Assembly: GCF_014205015.1 (NCBI RefSeq)
Contig: NZ_JACHMO010000001.1
Location: 5,208,001 to 5,272,000 of the forward strand
Reading direction: 5' to 3'
DNA: 64,000 nt
Source of the DNA: Saccharothrix ecbatanensis
GTDB taxonomy: Bacteria > Actinomycetota > Actinomycetes > Mycobacteriales > Pseudonocardiaceae
Below the pieces are notes generated by a model. It saw only the letters and a list, made by a program, of their open reading frames with translations, did no database searches and had not been told where the DNA came from. Shown here piece after piece: positions 8,365 through 17,814 of the stretch; the first letter of the stretch is position 1; each line of letters starts with the position of its first letter. A program made the translations under genes and the position numbers.

Positions 8365-11300
8365 CTAATAGGCTAATCTATTCCCTGAATCAAGGGCACC
8401 GTGAGTCGGATCTTCCAACTTCCATACCGTTTGATTCTGTGCTGGTGAAACCTCAATGGCTGTAGTCCATTCGAGCTTTGCACCGTTGATACTTATACTC
8501 TCTTCGATATACTCCACAAACCCGCTTAGTTCCCCGGCAACTAGGCCGTTCTCAAGAGCTAGCGAACCATGAAGATGATCCGAGATTCTTACTGCCTTGC
8601 AAAACTCTGCCGTAGCATCGTTGGCCGTATAGTTGAATATCAATTGATCAAACCTCGGGTAAGGTTTGCCATTGGTTGCAACCAACCATTGAGCTGTGTA
8701 ACGGCTGACGTCCGGATCAGCTGAAATAAATGTCGCGCTGTAAGTATACCTACCGTACTGATTGAGTGAGTCTGCATTAACAGCCCTACGGGTAGGCATT
8801 CCATCGTCAAGCTCATCAACATGAACAGACTGAATGATTGCCTCATTGATTATCTTGGTGGCATCGGGACCACCCTTTAATCCTTCATCCGTCTCAGGCT
8901 GTATGTCCTGACCAACACCTATCGACCATGATTGGTTACTATCGCCGCCGTTATTGAATCTCTGTTCCTTGTTCTCATAGATCATCTGACCATCATTACC
9001 GGCGAATATCTGACCGCTAATAGTTGTGGCAACATCACCCAACAATTCAATGGGTGTAACACCCCCTGACCATGAAGGAGTTTGTAACCTATGCAAAGAT
9101 TCAGGGGTATTGCCGTCTCTTGTTCTGACAATAGGAGGTATACCCGGCTGGTGAGCAAGGTCAAGGATATGTTCAATTCTTAGCTTCTCACTTTCCCGGC
9201 TACGTAATCCACTACCTGAGCGCCAATGTTCCAATATCTGACTGTCTGATAGTTGATAGTCGAACATCTCAAAGTGCCCTATGTGACCATTGAACGGATA
9301 CTGGACACCCCCGTTTATATTCATGTTGAACTGTCCGGCTTTGTATAAACCACCTATATGAGTCTCGTCAAAAGACCAGTCAAACAAGCTGAAGCTTTCG
9401 ACCAATGAGCCATCAAGGTAAATCCGGGTATTCTCACCATCAGTGGTTATTACTATGTAGTGCGGCTGATCATCCGTATCCAAGTCAGAGGGATTTGTGT
9501 AAATTCCATAGCTCCAAATACCTGCTTCAAATCCTCCCGAGGTCAGTCGAGCAAAGGCACCCCTTAATGAGTTTAGTTTGCTGTCCAGTTGTCCGAAGAT
9601 TATTTCGGCAGAACCTGACGATATGACTTCCGAATGCTTGAACCAAGCACCGATTGAAAAGCCACGTCCAGGACTCGGATTGATTGCGCTGTCTTTCAAT
9701 CTGATTATCTGACCAGAATAAATACTTCCCGATGGTGTGAACTTATAAGAACCACCTTCATTGTCTGATAGTCCGGCTAATGTCACACCCGAGTCATACT
9801 CTGCACCCCAACCATCAGGAGTGCCACGAGTGTAAATCTCAGGTTCCGTAGCGATTCGACCTGCATAGTCCGAAATAACATCGTCGTTAAGCGGAAGATA
9901 AACAAGCGGGTCATCTTTCAATACAGCAGCACGCATCGGCGTTTCCAATGTCGCCCTAGCTAATACTCCTAGATTGTCGTAGCAATCAAGATTGATTGAG
10001 TAGAAACGCATATCATCTATCGCCATACTTCTATAATCATCATTGCGCTTATCCACTCGACCGGTGAACCTGACATTCTCATATTCACCCGGCTCAAGTT
10101 CGTAACCATCCGGACCTATGTATTCATCAGAGAAGGTATATCCAATCTGATATGAACCATGATCCGGAAAGGTGAAGACCAGTGCGAATGTCCACGCACG
10201 CCAAGGAACATCCGGAGCAAGCATGTCAATCGAGATGGTCTCACCTGGCGCATTAGGCATGTCGAGTGTGATAGCGGTATCCCAAGCTATCAAGCCTTTG
10301 TATCCACGTGCGGAAAAGATATTCAATACCGAGTCACTGTCTACTGACGTGTCACGGCCATTGCTTCCAATCCATACACCCTGTACCTCAGTGCCAATCG
10401 GTAAGTCATATCCGGCATAGGTGATGTCAGCCAAGTATCTAGTTCTAGTTCTTCCCGAGTGCTGCCACCTGAAGACCCTACGAACATCATTCGTCTGATC
10501 ATTGCCATATGACAGGTAAATACTTGAGTTATCCTCAGGCACTTCAACGTCATAAACCGTTGTTCGTGTGAGCGTCGATTCATCTACCGTAGATACGGCA
10601 TTCAATCCAACCGGAACACGTCCAAAAGTGATGTCATCTATGTAGACAACACAGATGTCAGAGCTAGACCCCTGCACTCTGAGAGATAGCGCAATGGCGG
10701 TTGCATCGTCAGGAACATCAAGGTCCCAAGTGTATTCCGCCCAATCTTCTGATATAACCACCGGAGTAAATGCGGTATAACCCGCCGTTATCAACTCATG
10801 GTTGTACTTGTATGCGAGCTGAATATTTGTAGCTGAAGCATTGGCACGCTTAGCCATTATCGAGAATCTGAACACCCTTCCCGATTCAACCCATAAGGGA
10901 TATAGCGATGTACTCCTACTAAGAATCCAACTGCTTGACGTGAAGGTGGTTGCTTTCGTGACACTTGCGAATCTCATACCCGACGGCGCACCGGCTGTAT
11001 TATCCGTCTTGTGAACAACAGTCGCACCACTACCCACTGAAGTAATGTTCTTCAATGCCAGGTGGTCGATATCTTCCAATGTTCCCAAGCGCTCGAACTG
11101 ATTATATTCTCTTACATCCTCCGTTCCTGATGTTTGGTGAACAGCAAAGGCGTCCATAGACAAATCATATCCAGCAGCACCGAATGTCATAATGACCATT
11201 GCTCCATAAACATTCGTCGGCGCTGTCCACGTTCCTGAATACTTTGTCCACCCGGCGCTTGCGGCAATTACCGTTGTCCATATAGTCGTGGTTACTGAAA

Positions 11301-12474
11301 ACTCGTCCCTGACTAGCATGTTGACAGTGGATGCTGTAGCAATCCTATTCCTTATGTAGACAGAAAAGTTATAGGTAAAGCCGGGCTCAACGGGAATATT
11401 GAAGTGCGTTCCCGATGCACCGAAGTACAGCGCATGTGTTCCCGATCCTGCCACTTCTGTTTGCACTCTTATACATTGAGCACCATTGATCGACTCGGTA
11501 GTAATAACCGAGGGATTGATTCGCACATCAAACATGTGATTAGGAATCGTCGCAGTGGTAAATGTATCCATGTTGTATATTCCCGGCGCTCTAATCAAGC
11601 TAGCCTGATCACGTAGGACAGTGTCAGAGCCGATGGTGTTCTGTGGATAATCCTTGATTTTGAACTGGTTACCCGGCAATGCCACACGTACCGGTGTAGC
11701 GGCATCTGGCGCACGTGAATACAAGTCGTCAACCGCAAACGGCTTCAATGCTGTTCCATTGGCAAGTTCATATGCCTCATCATAAGCGTGAAGCATGAAC
11801 TTGGAAAACCTTATTGTCTTCACAAAACCTGAGAGTGGAACAAATATGTCAGAGCCGATAGAGGCATAAGCAGCATTTGCCGGTGCCTGAACAATCCCAT
11901 GAACCCTTTGTTCCGTAGTCGGGTTGATGACAAAGTCGTTATGGAATTCGTCAGAGCTGATGAATCCACCCGACTTTGTAAGCCAATAGATTTTACCGAT
12001 CATAGGATAGTTCGAGTCATGTGCGGTAATCTCTTGGACAGCCATGCTCGCAACATATTGTTTATGTGGCGTGACCTTTGCGCAGTATTCGAGGTCCGGC
12101 CCTAATCGCCAATCCATGATATGAGTGTCATATGACTGATCAAATTCGACTCGACCTATCCCAGTAGGGCCGACAAAAGTCATGTCAACTTCAGGGAAGA
12201 TTGTCAATGACTTTTCATCTTCATGCAAGTAATCCAGGCAAGCCCTAGAGAATCCGTTGACATAATCCGAATCGTCATAGTTTAAAACATATGAAATGTC
12301 ATCGCGGTCAATATCAATATCAATCGCCGCACTGCCCGGAGTAAACTCCGCGCGTTCTGAATCCCTACCGCGAGATATTCTTATGTTCCTGACATTGTCT
12401 ACAGACCCGTATGCAGGGAAGGCCCATACCGCCGAATTCTGCTTATCTATTTCCACCCTTAAATCATCGCTCAT
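8365..12474 (-). CDS. Large minor tail protein with carbohydrate-binding and LamG domains
   Basis: ATG 12474 (GGAGGAGCA upstream) is preferred to GTG 12501, giving 1369 residues. The N-terminal 250 residues resemble the tail-hub (Tal-like) region of siphoviruses. Two CBM-type jelly rolls follow at about residues 308-445 and 475-620 (each ending in 'DDITFG' or 'MDAFAV'-like strands), then a LamG/concanavalin-like module near 855-1085 ('LVYLPLNDDV', 'GFSIGAWFKH', 'RIYLDGSLVESF', 'GHIGHFEMFDYQLSD'). The last part is hub-like again. It probably forms the tail tip and binds host wall glycans. It lies 30 bp after the tape measure gene, where Dit and Tal would normally be; no separate Dit was seen. 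Confidence 0.8.
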   Translation of the reverse strand: MSDDLRVEIDKQNSAVWAFPAYGSVDNVRNIRISRGRDSERAEFTPGSAAIDIDIDRDDISYVLNYDDSDYVNGFSRACLDYLHEDEKSLTIFPEVDMTFVGPTGIGRVEFDQSYDTHIMDWRLGPDLEYCAKVTPHKQYVASMAVQEITAHDSNYPMIGKIYWLTKSGGFISSDEFHNDFVINPTTEQRVHGIVQAPANAAYASIGSDIFVPLSGFVKTIRFSKFMLHAYDEAYELANGTALKPFAVDDLYSRAPDAATPVRVALPGNQFKIKDYPQNTIGSDTVLRDQASLIRAPGIYNMDTFTTATIPNHMFDVRINPSVITTESINGAQCIRVQTEVAGSGTHALYFGASGTHFNIPVEPGFTYNFSVYIRNRIATASTVNMLVRDEFSVTTTIWTTVIAASAGWTKYSGTWTAPTNVYGAMVIMTFGAAGYDLSMDAFAVHQTSGTEDVREYNQFERLGTLEDIDHLALKNITSVGSGATVVHKTDNTAGAPSGMRFASVTKATTFTSSSWILSRSTSLYPLWVESGRVFRFSIMAKRANASATNIQLAYKYNHELITAGYTAFTPVVISEDWAEYTWDLDVPDDATAIALSLRVQGSSSDICVVYIDDITFGRVPVGLNAVSTVDESTLTRTTVYDVEVPEDNSSIYLSYGNDQTNDVRRVFRWQHSGRTRTRYLADITYAGYDLPIGTEVQGVWIGSNGRDTSVDSDSVLNIFSARGYKGLIAWDTAITLDMPNAPGETISIDMLAPDVPWRAWTFALVFTFPDHGSYQIGYTFSDEYIGPDGYELEPGEYENVRFTGRVDKRNDDYRSMAIDDMRFYSINLDCYDNLGVLARATLETPMRAAVLKDDPLVYLPLNDDVISDYAGRIATEPEIYTRGTPDGWGAEYDSGVTLAGLSDNEGGSYKFTPSGSIYSGQIIRLKDSAINPSPGRGFSIGAWFKHSEVISSGSAEIIFGQLDSKLNSLRGAFARLTSGGFEAGIWSYGIYTNPSDLDTDDQPHYIVITTDGENTRIYLDGSLVESFSLFDWSFDETHIGGLYKAGQFNMNINGGVQYPFNGHIGHFEMFDYQLSDSQILEHWRSGSGLRSRESEKLRIEHILDLAHQPGIPPIVRTRDGNTPESLHRLQTPSWSGGVTPIELLGDVATTISGQIFAGNDGQMIYENKEQRFNNGGDSNQSWSIGVGQDIQPETDEGLKGGPDATKIINEAIIQSVHVDELDDGMPTRRAVNADSLNQYGRYTYSATFISADPDVSRYTAQWLVATNGKPYPRFDQLIFNYTANDATAEFCKAVRISDHLHGSLALENGLVAGELSGFVEYIEESISINGAKLEWTTAIEVSPAQNQTVWKLEDPTHGALDSGNRLAY

Positions 12475-12504
12475 TGCTCCTCCTTCAATAGGGTAGGGCA
12501 CCCC

Positions 12505-15045
12505 TTATGAGATGCCCCGTCCGCCCGTTCTAATATTCGTTCTTCTAACTAACTTCTGTTCAATCTTTCTGATGACGCTATCCGATATGTCTTCAGGGCT
12601 ACTCGAACTGCTATTGATGGTGATGTTGATTGACCCAACACTTGTTGAGCTAGAGCCAGCATTCATCGGAACATCCGACAATGTGGGCACGCTCGACATA
12701 GCAAGTGGCCCAACACTGCGCATCATCCCGAGGAAGTCTTTTACTTCGTCGGCTGTTTGCACATAACCACTCTTGCTAGGCCAGATCATTTCCATACCTT
12801 CTTCACCAACGACAGTCGGCATATTGGGTTTCATGTGTCCACCCTTGGCTTTAAACTGCATACCCGTTGGCCTACCTCCATAGTAAGAGGTATAGACATC
12901 GTTGTTTACCCGTACCGTAACCGTCTTGCTGTGGATGTTCTGCAATTTATTGATTGCCTCTTGTAGAGGCCAGTTAGCATAATCATTCATACCAAGAACA
13001 ACAGTCTTGCCACCCGGTAAATTAATAACCGCTTGACCTGTCTCATTGATGCGTGCTGTCACACCTGCTGCTTGCAGTTGCGTTGCATTCATGTTCCTTA
13101 CCGCATTGAGCAGTGAAGGTGAAAGGTTGCCGTTGTTGGCCGCTGCAAGATTCAACGTCTCTCGTGTTGCTGCTTGCATTGCCAATTCACCGCGCTTGGT
13201 TTCATTGGTGCCTGTGTATGTCGCTGCTGCCAGTTGAGCCGCAGAATTGATCTGATTTAGTTGTGCTCTTTCCAATGCCCTAGTTGCGTCTGCCGCTTCC
13301 TCTGACGTAGCGCCATTGGTAGCGATAGTTTCCGCCAACTTCTTTTGAGCATCGGCTGTTGCATTGACTGAATCTCGATAAGCAAGATCAGAACCAAGCA
13401 TTGCCATCTGTTGATTGAACTGCTCAATCAACCTTTGCGTTGTTGTCTTGATTGCTTCCGCTGCCAGTCTTTGAGACTCGGCTGACTTATCAGTCTCGGC
13501 ACGTAAAGCCGCACCTGCAATCTGAGCCTCTACTGAGGTAGCGCCATGTTTTTCTATGGCTTCATTGAGATTGACATGAGCCAACTGCACACCAGTCAAA
13601 GAGCCTTTGATCTCGTCATAGCTCTTACGTGATGCGTCAATGGTTGCATTGTTGGTGTCGATCTTCTCATGCAAATCCCTGATCTCTTTTGCAAAAGTAC
13701 CGGCTGCTTTACCGGCTCCCTTTTGTTGACGCTCAAGCTCATTCAATTGAGTCTGGTATTTAGTGTTCTCTGCAACGAGGTCATTAATTTTCTTCCTCGC
13801 GTTGTCAGCTTCGTTACCACCTTTAATCAAAGACTCGGCTAGGGTTCCACCTCTCTTAGAGGCTTCTTCCATGCTCTTTGATGACTGTTCCCAAGCAAGG
13901 GCAAAGACGGTAACGGCAATACCGACAATCGGTAGTGACTTGCCTAGACCCGTAAGGATCGTTCCGACTTTACTACCCGCCGTAGCCACCTTCTCACCAG
14001 CATTAGCCGAACCTGTCAAAGACTCGGTTAGTACACCAGCGGATAGAGCTACGTTTGACACTCGGGTTGAGACACCCTGCAAGCTTGCCGCTATCGCGCC
14101 ACCTGCTGACATGAATGCCCAAGCTGCGCCTAGCGCTTTACCAGCGGTAGCCGCTACCAGCATGGATGCCGCAACGGTGCCTAGGACGCCCGCGAACGGC
14201 TCAAAAGCCTTAAGCAGTGAACTCACTACGCTCAGAGCTGCTGTGACGGCTGTGCCTAGTACGGGCAACGCTCCATCAGCGAGTGATGAGAGCGAACTAG
14301 TGACTTGAGAAATGATCTCTCGAATCTGACCAAAGTTGCCCTCAAAGGCATTCGCCAATTTGGCAAGGATTGATCCGGCAAAACCAAGCACCGTTTGTAT
14401 GATTCGACCTAGTTCGGTAATGAGGGTGGCGCTGCTCTTTGAGCCTGCACTGATGTTGGTAAAGAAGTCATTAAACCCTTCACCCGTATCGCCCATGAGA
14501 CTGCGCATTGCCTTAAGCGGATCATAAGAACTTTCGACCGCTTTACGGAAACCAGGCATAGCGTTCTTGATGAAGTCAGAGACACCTGAACCAAGTTCTC
14601 TCAATCCGGGTTCAGCCGCTAAGAACATAGCTTCTAGATCCGGCTTGATTTCTCGTGCCGTACTTCCTAGTTCTTTTGCTATGCTTACAAAGGTATCCGC
14701 TAAAGGCGCAACTGCATCTTGCGCGATTACCTTTACATCATCCCAGAGGTCAGAGTAGGCAGACCTGACTTCTTCGTTGTTACTTAATACCGCTGCTGCT
14801 ACTACACCTAAAGCAACAGGGATAGCCATTAATCCTGCTGCCACCCCTGCCCCGGCTGCCATACCTAATGCAGGCATTGCACCAAGTATCTTGGCACTTG
14901 TCTTTCCGTAAGAGCTTAATGTAGCACTAAGCTTGTCATGCGCATCTTCTGTTTCTTTGACCGATTGGGCATACTCACGCATTGCCCGTTGTCCATCTTT
15001 GGAGTCTCCAAGTATGCCAATCCTGATCCTTGCATCTTTAGCCAA
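12505..15045 (-). CDS. Tail tape measure protein
   Basis: The 846-residue protein starts with TTG at 15045. It is Ala/Lys/Glu-rich and mostly helical, with a hydrophobic segment near residues 52-90, long coiled coil around 400-640 ('ARKKINDLVAENTKYQTQLN'), and a C-terminal 'KAKGGHMKPNMPTVVGEEGMEM'-like motif seen in many actinophage tape measures ('GEeGpE'). It follows the overlapping tail chaperone pair, the invariant position for this gene. Length predicts a tail of about 120-130 nm by the usual 0.15 nm per residue rule. Confidence 0.92.
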   Translation of the reverse strand: MAKDARIRIGILGDSKDGQRAMREYAQSVKETEDAHDKLSATLSSYGKTSAKILGAMPALGMAAGAGVAAGLMAIPVALGVVAAAVLSNNEEVRSAYSDLWDDVKVIAQDAVAPLADTFVSIAKELGSTAREIKPDLEAMFLAAEPGLRELGSGVSDFIKNAMPGFRKAVESSYDPLKAMRSLMGDTGEGFNDFFTNISAGSKSSATLITELGRIIQTVLGFAGSILAKLANAFEGNFGQIREIISQVTSSLSSLADGALPVLGTAVTAALSVVSSLLKAFEPFAGVLGTVAASMLVAATAGKALGAAWAFMSAGGAIAASLQGVSTRVSNVALSAGVLTESLTGSANAGEKVATAGSKVGTILTGLGKSLPIVGIAVTVFALAWEQSSKSMEEASKRGGTLAESLIKGGNEADNARKKINDLVAENTKYQTQLNELERQQKGAGKAAGTFAKEIRDLHEKIDTNNATIDASRKSYDEIKGSLTGVQLAHVNLNEAIEKHGATSVEAQIAGAALRAETDKSAESQRLAAEAIKTTTQRLIEQFNQQMAMLGSDLAYRDSVNATADAQKKLAETIATNGATSEEAADATRALERAQLNQINSAAQLAAATYTGTNETKRGELAMQAATRETLNLAAANNGNLSPSLLNAVRNMNATQLQAAGVTARINETGQAVINLPGGKTVVLGMNDYANWPLQEAINKLQNIHSKTVTVRVNNDVYTSYYGGRPTGMQFKAKGGHMKPNMPTVVGEEGMEMIWPSKSGYVQTADEVKDFLGMMRSVGPLAMSSVPTLSDVPMNAGSSSTSVGSINITINSSSSSPEDISDSVIRKIEQKLVRRTNIRTGGRGIS

Positions 15046-15051
15046 GTTACA

Positions 15052-15285
15052 TTAGGCCCCCTTTCCTCGGGATTTCTTCATTTGCTTTTGCTGCTCTTCG
15101 ACTTGCTCTTTCATCTCGTCTATGTAGACGTTGAACTCAAAAGACGTCAAGTCGTAGATATCCCTTAAGTTGAACCCAAAGAATTGGGCTGCTCTAACCA
15201 AACCCTTAAGCCTTTCCGTCTGTATCGCTTTCAGGCTTTTTACGTGGGTTTCTCTTTTTCTTCTCGCCGTCTTTGGACGGCTCAC
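15052..15285 (-). CDS. Tail assembly chaperone, frameshift extension (gpT-like)
   Basis: A 77-codon frame overlaps the end of the upstream chaperone gene (15206-15661) by 80 nt and ends 7 nt before the tape measure start. It is offset +1 (equivalent to -2) from that gene, and no good ribosome binding site precedes it. Its 'FFGFNLRDIYDLTSFEFNVY' region resembles phage tail chaperone second ORFs. By analogy with lambda G/G-T, it is most likely translated as a fusion after programmed frameshifting, possibly at the A7 run 15286-15292, where AAA can re-pair perfectly one base forward. Confidence 0.75.
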   Translation of the reverse strand: MSRPKTARRKRETHVKSLKAIQTERLKGLVRAAQFFGFNLRDIYDLTSFEFNVYIDEMKEQVEEQQKQMKKSRGKGA

Positions 15286-15661
15286 TTTTTTTGTCTTCCT
15301 CCATAGCCTCTAGTTGTCTCTTGGCTAGTTCGGCAAACAACTTGTAAAGCACTAAACCGGGTAGAGCTAAAGTCTGGTCATAGGTCCAAGACTTGTCCTG
15401 TGTTCGTGCAAGAATCCAGATGAATTCCGCAGATAGTTCTTTGGTGTGTTCTCGCACGATGTTTCCGAACTCATCGGTTACATAACTCCAAGAACCATCG
15501 TCCTTGACTTCCTTCTTAGGGATTCCGGTAAATAGATCGTCATACGGATGGTTACGCACTTTCTCAAAGTGGATAATGTCACCGATGGTTACTAGGTCAC
15601 CCCAACCAAAACTGAAGTTGAACCCGTTGTCAAACTCATATACTTCATGTCCTTCTGTCAT
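15206..15661 (-). CDS. Tail assembly chaperone (gpG-like)
   Basis: The 151-residue protein lies directly upstream of the tape measure gene. It has an acidic, compact N-terminal region and a Lys/Glu-rich tail ('EEDKKSEPSKDGEKKKRNPR') that spans several A-rich slip candidates. Position, size and the overlapping second frame identify it as the gpG-type chaperone that coats the tape measure during tail assembly. Confidence 0.8.
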   Translation of the reverse strand: MTEGHEVYEFDNGFNFSFGWGDLVTIGDIIHFEKVRNHPYDDLFTGIPKKEVKDDGSWSYVTDEFGNIVREHTKELSAEFIWILARTQDKSWTYDQTLALPGLVLYKLFAELAKRQLEAMEEDKKSEPSKDGEKKKRNPRKKPESDTDGKA

Positions 15662-15677
15662 TGTTCCTCCAATAAAG

Positions 15678-15704
15678 TAGCCCCCTATTGTGAGCCGGGG
15701 GCTA
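15678..15704 (-). terminator. Intergenic hairpin within the structural operon
   Basis: A perfect 8-bp stem (TAGCCCCC 15678-15685 with GGGGGCTA 15697-15704) lies between the gp10-like gene and the chaperone gene, with T-rich sequence after it on the minus strand. It may reduce transcription into the chaperone and tape measure genes. Confidence 0.6.
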
Positions 15705-15709
15705 GGGCT

Positions 15710-16150
15710 TTAATACTGTGACTGTATGGTTTCGAGAAGCTTGTTTACTGCCTCTAACCATTTCTGTTCTATCTCCGATTTGTTAGCCCGGATAGTAGGA
15801 AATAGGAAGTAACCGGGTCCGCCTTCAAAGGCATCACTGCTGTTGTTCCCTCTCCACGGTTTGAACTGCTTGTATTTCTTAGACCCAAACTCAGCACCAA
15901 ACGCATATGGTCTTGTTGTCTTCTTTAAGAAGACTGCTACTGATGATCCCGAACCACTTGCAGATAAGGCGGGAGCAGCTTTATTAGCCACTCCCCCCAA
16001 ACTTGACGCCTTGGCTTTGGCAAGCTCGACAACATGTTGAGCAATGCTCTTGTTGACTTTTGCCAATTGCTTCGGTGCCTTGTCGTCCATCTGCTTTAGG
16101 TCTTTACGCAATCTGCGAAAACCATTCGCACCTATAACATAGGCAGGCAT
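15710..16150 (-). CDS. HK97 gp10-like tail/neck protein
   Basis: The 146-residue protein opens 'GANGFRRLRKDLKQMDDKAPKQLAKVNKSIAQ' as in HK97 gp10-like proteins and has 'RPYAFGAEFGSKK' and 'GGPGYFLFPTIR' in the middle, also typical. Its ATG overlaps the tail tube stop (TAATG). In most siphoviruses this gene precedes the tail tube gene; here it follows it. It probably helps join tail to head. Confidence 0.7.
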   Translation of the reverse strand: MPAYVIGANGFRRLRKDLKQMDDKAPKQLAKVNKSIAQHVVELAKAKASSLGGVANKAAPALSASGSGSSVAVFLKKTTRPYAFGAEFGSKKYKQFKPWRGNNSSDAFEGGPGYFLFPTIRANKSEIEQKWLEAVNKLLETIQSQY

Positions 16151-17169
16151 TACGCGGTTGTATCCGGAGTCAAGAGCACTACGGTAATCGGGTTGTCACC
16201 CTGACCTGAGTTTGCAGGCCAAAGAACATTACCGCTTACTGTCTGTTCCAACATCTGAATACCATCAATAGTTGTTGATGCGCTGGTGAAAGAAACTACC
16301 GGCAGAGTGATTGTCAAGGTAGACAATCCGCCACCCGCTTCAGCTTCGGTAGCAGTCCAAGTTAGGACTACTTCCGCTTGTGCGTCCGATTCCCCTGCTG
16401 CTGCAACACGTAGTTGGTCATCAAGGTCTTCAAACTGTGCAGTAAACTCAATGGTCAATTCATCGTGACCGTTCTGCTTTGGTTCTTTCTTCAAGCCGGT
16501 ACCGTTGATGTAATAACGGTCTGTCTTGAGGTTCTTGTTTCCCTTTAGGCTTACGTCAATAATTTCTCTTGTCGAACCACCTACGGTTACTGAGCCTTCA
16601 AAGAACTTGAATGTTTTGACGCCCGTTGGGTAAGTCGGTGTCTGCGCTGCCAGAGGTCCGGCACCCGCACCAACATTCTCTTTCTGGAAATCAAGACCTA
16701 AGTTAAGCATTAGGAAGTTATCAACTGAGTTAGATAGTTCCCACTCGGTTACCTTTCCACCTTGATAGGTCATGATATGTGCGTTACCTTCGGAGTCATG
16801 CAACTTCTTCTGAAGTGTGAATGACTTACCGGCAGTGTCGCCCAGTTTGAATGTATGTTCTGTTACACCTAGTGCCGTCGCGCCTGTTGTTACCGAACCG
16901 AGCATGTGCTTTAGCCAGAATGCGAAACCTTGGTTATCGAATTCCAGTTCTAAGTTTCCACTTGCGCCTTTAGGATTTCTTGCAACTCTTTCAGAATTGA
17001 CTGTGTATTCTCCAGCTTTGAGACCGGCTGACATGATGACATTGCTATAGTCTCCTTCAACTGTTTCACTGTTGAATACATAGAACTTGTTTACAGCTAC
17101 GGGGGTTCCATAAGTTACTTCGTCTTTAGTACCCACATAGCCATCAATGATGTTTGCTATTTCAAACAT
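16150..17169 (-). CDS. Major tail tube protein
   Basis: The 339-residue protein shows the beta-rich composition of tail tube proteins ('GYVGTKDEVTYGTPVAVNKF' start, 'MTYQGGKVTEWELSNSVDNFLMLNL' middle), matching the 'phage tail tube protein' family of actinophages. It is followed at once by a gp10-like protein and chaperones. It should polymerise into the tail tube around the tape measure. Confidence 0.82.
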   Translation of the reverse strand: MFEIANIIDGYVGTKDEVTYGTPVAVNKFYVFNSETVEGDYSNVIMSAGLKAGEYTVNSERVARNPKGASGNLELEFDNQGFAFWLKHMLGSVTTGATALGVTEHTFKLGDTAGKSFTLQKKLHDSEGNAHIMTYQGGKVTEWELSNSVDNFLMLNLGLDFQKENVGAGAGPLAAQTPTYPTGVKTFKFFEGSVTVGGSTREIIDVSLKGNKNLKTDRYYINGTGLKKEPKQNGHDELTIEFTAQFEDLDDQLRVAAAGESDAQAEVVLTWTATEAEAGGGLSTLTITLPVVSFTSASTTIDGIQMLEQTVSGNVLWPANSGQGDNPITVVLLTPDTTA

Positions 17170-17198
17170 CCCCTTTCTTGGTGACTTATCACCATGTC

Positions 17199-17357
17199 TT
17201 ATTTTTCGAACATCTCTAACACGTTTCCGTCAAACCTCGCCCGACGTTGTTTGATGAGCAAGGTTGCGAAAGCTCTTGGCAGACTTACTGTCTGACCTCT
17301 CTTAAGCCATACATATTCAGGTGGTCCCCAATCGGTCAACATGGTTATTGTCAACAT
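17199..17357 (-). CDS. Small hypothetical protein (52 aa) in the head-tail joining region
   Basis: A 52-residue frame (starts MLTITMLTDWGPPEYVWLKR) fills the gap between the tail terminator-like gene and the tail tube gene, with AAGGTG upstream of ATG 17357. It has a short beta-rich N-terminus and a basic C-terminal helix. Its position suggests a structural or assembly role. Not recognised as a family. Confidence 0.55.
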   Translation of the reverse strand: MLTITMLTDWGPPEYVWLKRGQTVSLPRAFATLLIKQRRARFDGNVLEMFEK

Positions 17358-17361
17358 GGGA

Positions 17362-17814
17362 TCACCTTAGATTCTTTCGGCACTCGACATTAAATAGCAG
17401 TGCACATACGGCACCACCATTAACACCCGGCGCTGATTGAACCGATTGAAGCTTGCAGGTTACGAAGTCAACGGTATTACCGAGTGTGGGATTATCCCTG
17501 ACTTCCGCCTCTATTACCGCATAGAGGTCAAAGGCTGTCTGTTCTACGTCATAGTTATTGCCGTCTTGCTGTGCAATAACTACTGCGCATTCAATGTTGT
17601 AGACCTCATTGATGTTGATGCGCCTACCGATTGAGGCAGTATCGACAGACTCATAATTAATGTCGCCAATCATAATGGTATTGGCTAGATTGTCTTCCGC
17701 CGGTGGACCATAGATTGCCGCTATGTTTGCGTCATAGTCGGTAAGCAAAGCATCTAATCTTTCATGAAGATATGCTTTGGCCTGTCTTGAAGATGTTGGT
17801 ATTGGGGCAGTCAT
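17362..17814 (-). CDS. Putative tail terminator / neck protein
   Basis: This 150-residue protein has an N-terminal helix ('SRQAKAYLHERLDALL') and mixed alpha/beta content ('YNIECAVVIAQQDGNNYDVEQTAFDLYAVIEAEVRDN'), the usual pattern of siphovirus tail terminator proteins (gpU-like). It sits between the connector and tail tube genes, as expected. Its start abuts the stop of the connector gene. Confidence 0.6.
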   Translation of the reverse strand: MTAPIPTSSRQAKAYLHERLDALLTDYDANIAAIYGPPAEDNLANTIMIGDINYESVDTASIGRRININEVYNIECAVVIAQQDGNNYDVEQTAFDLYAVIEAEVRDNPTLGNTVDFVTCKLQSVQSAPGVNGGAVCALLFNVECRKNLR

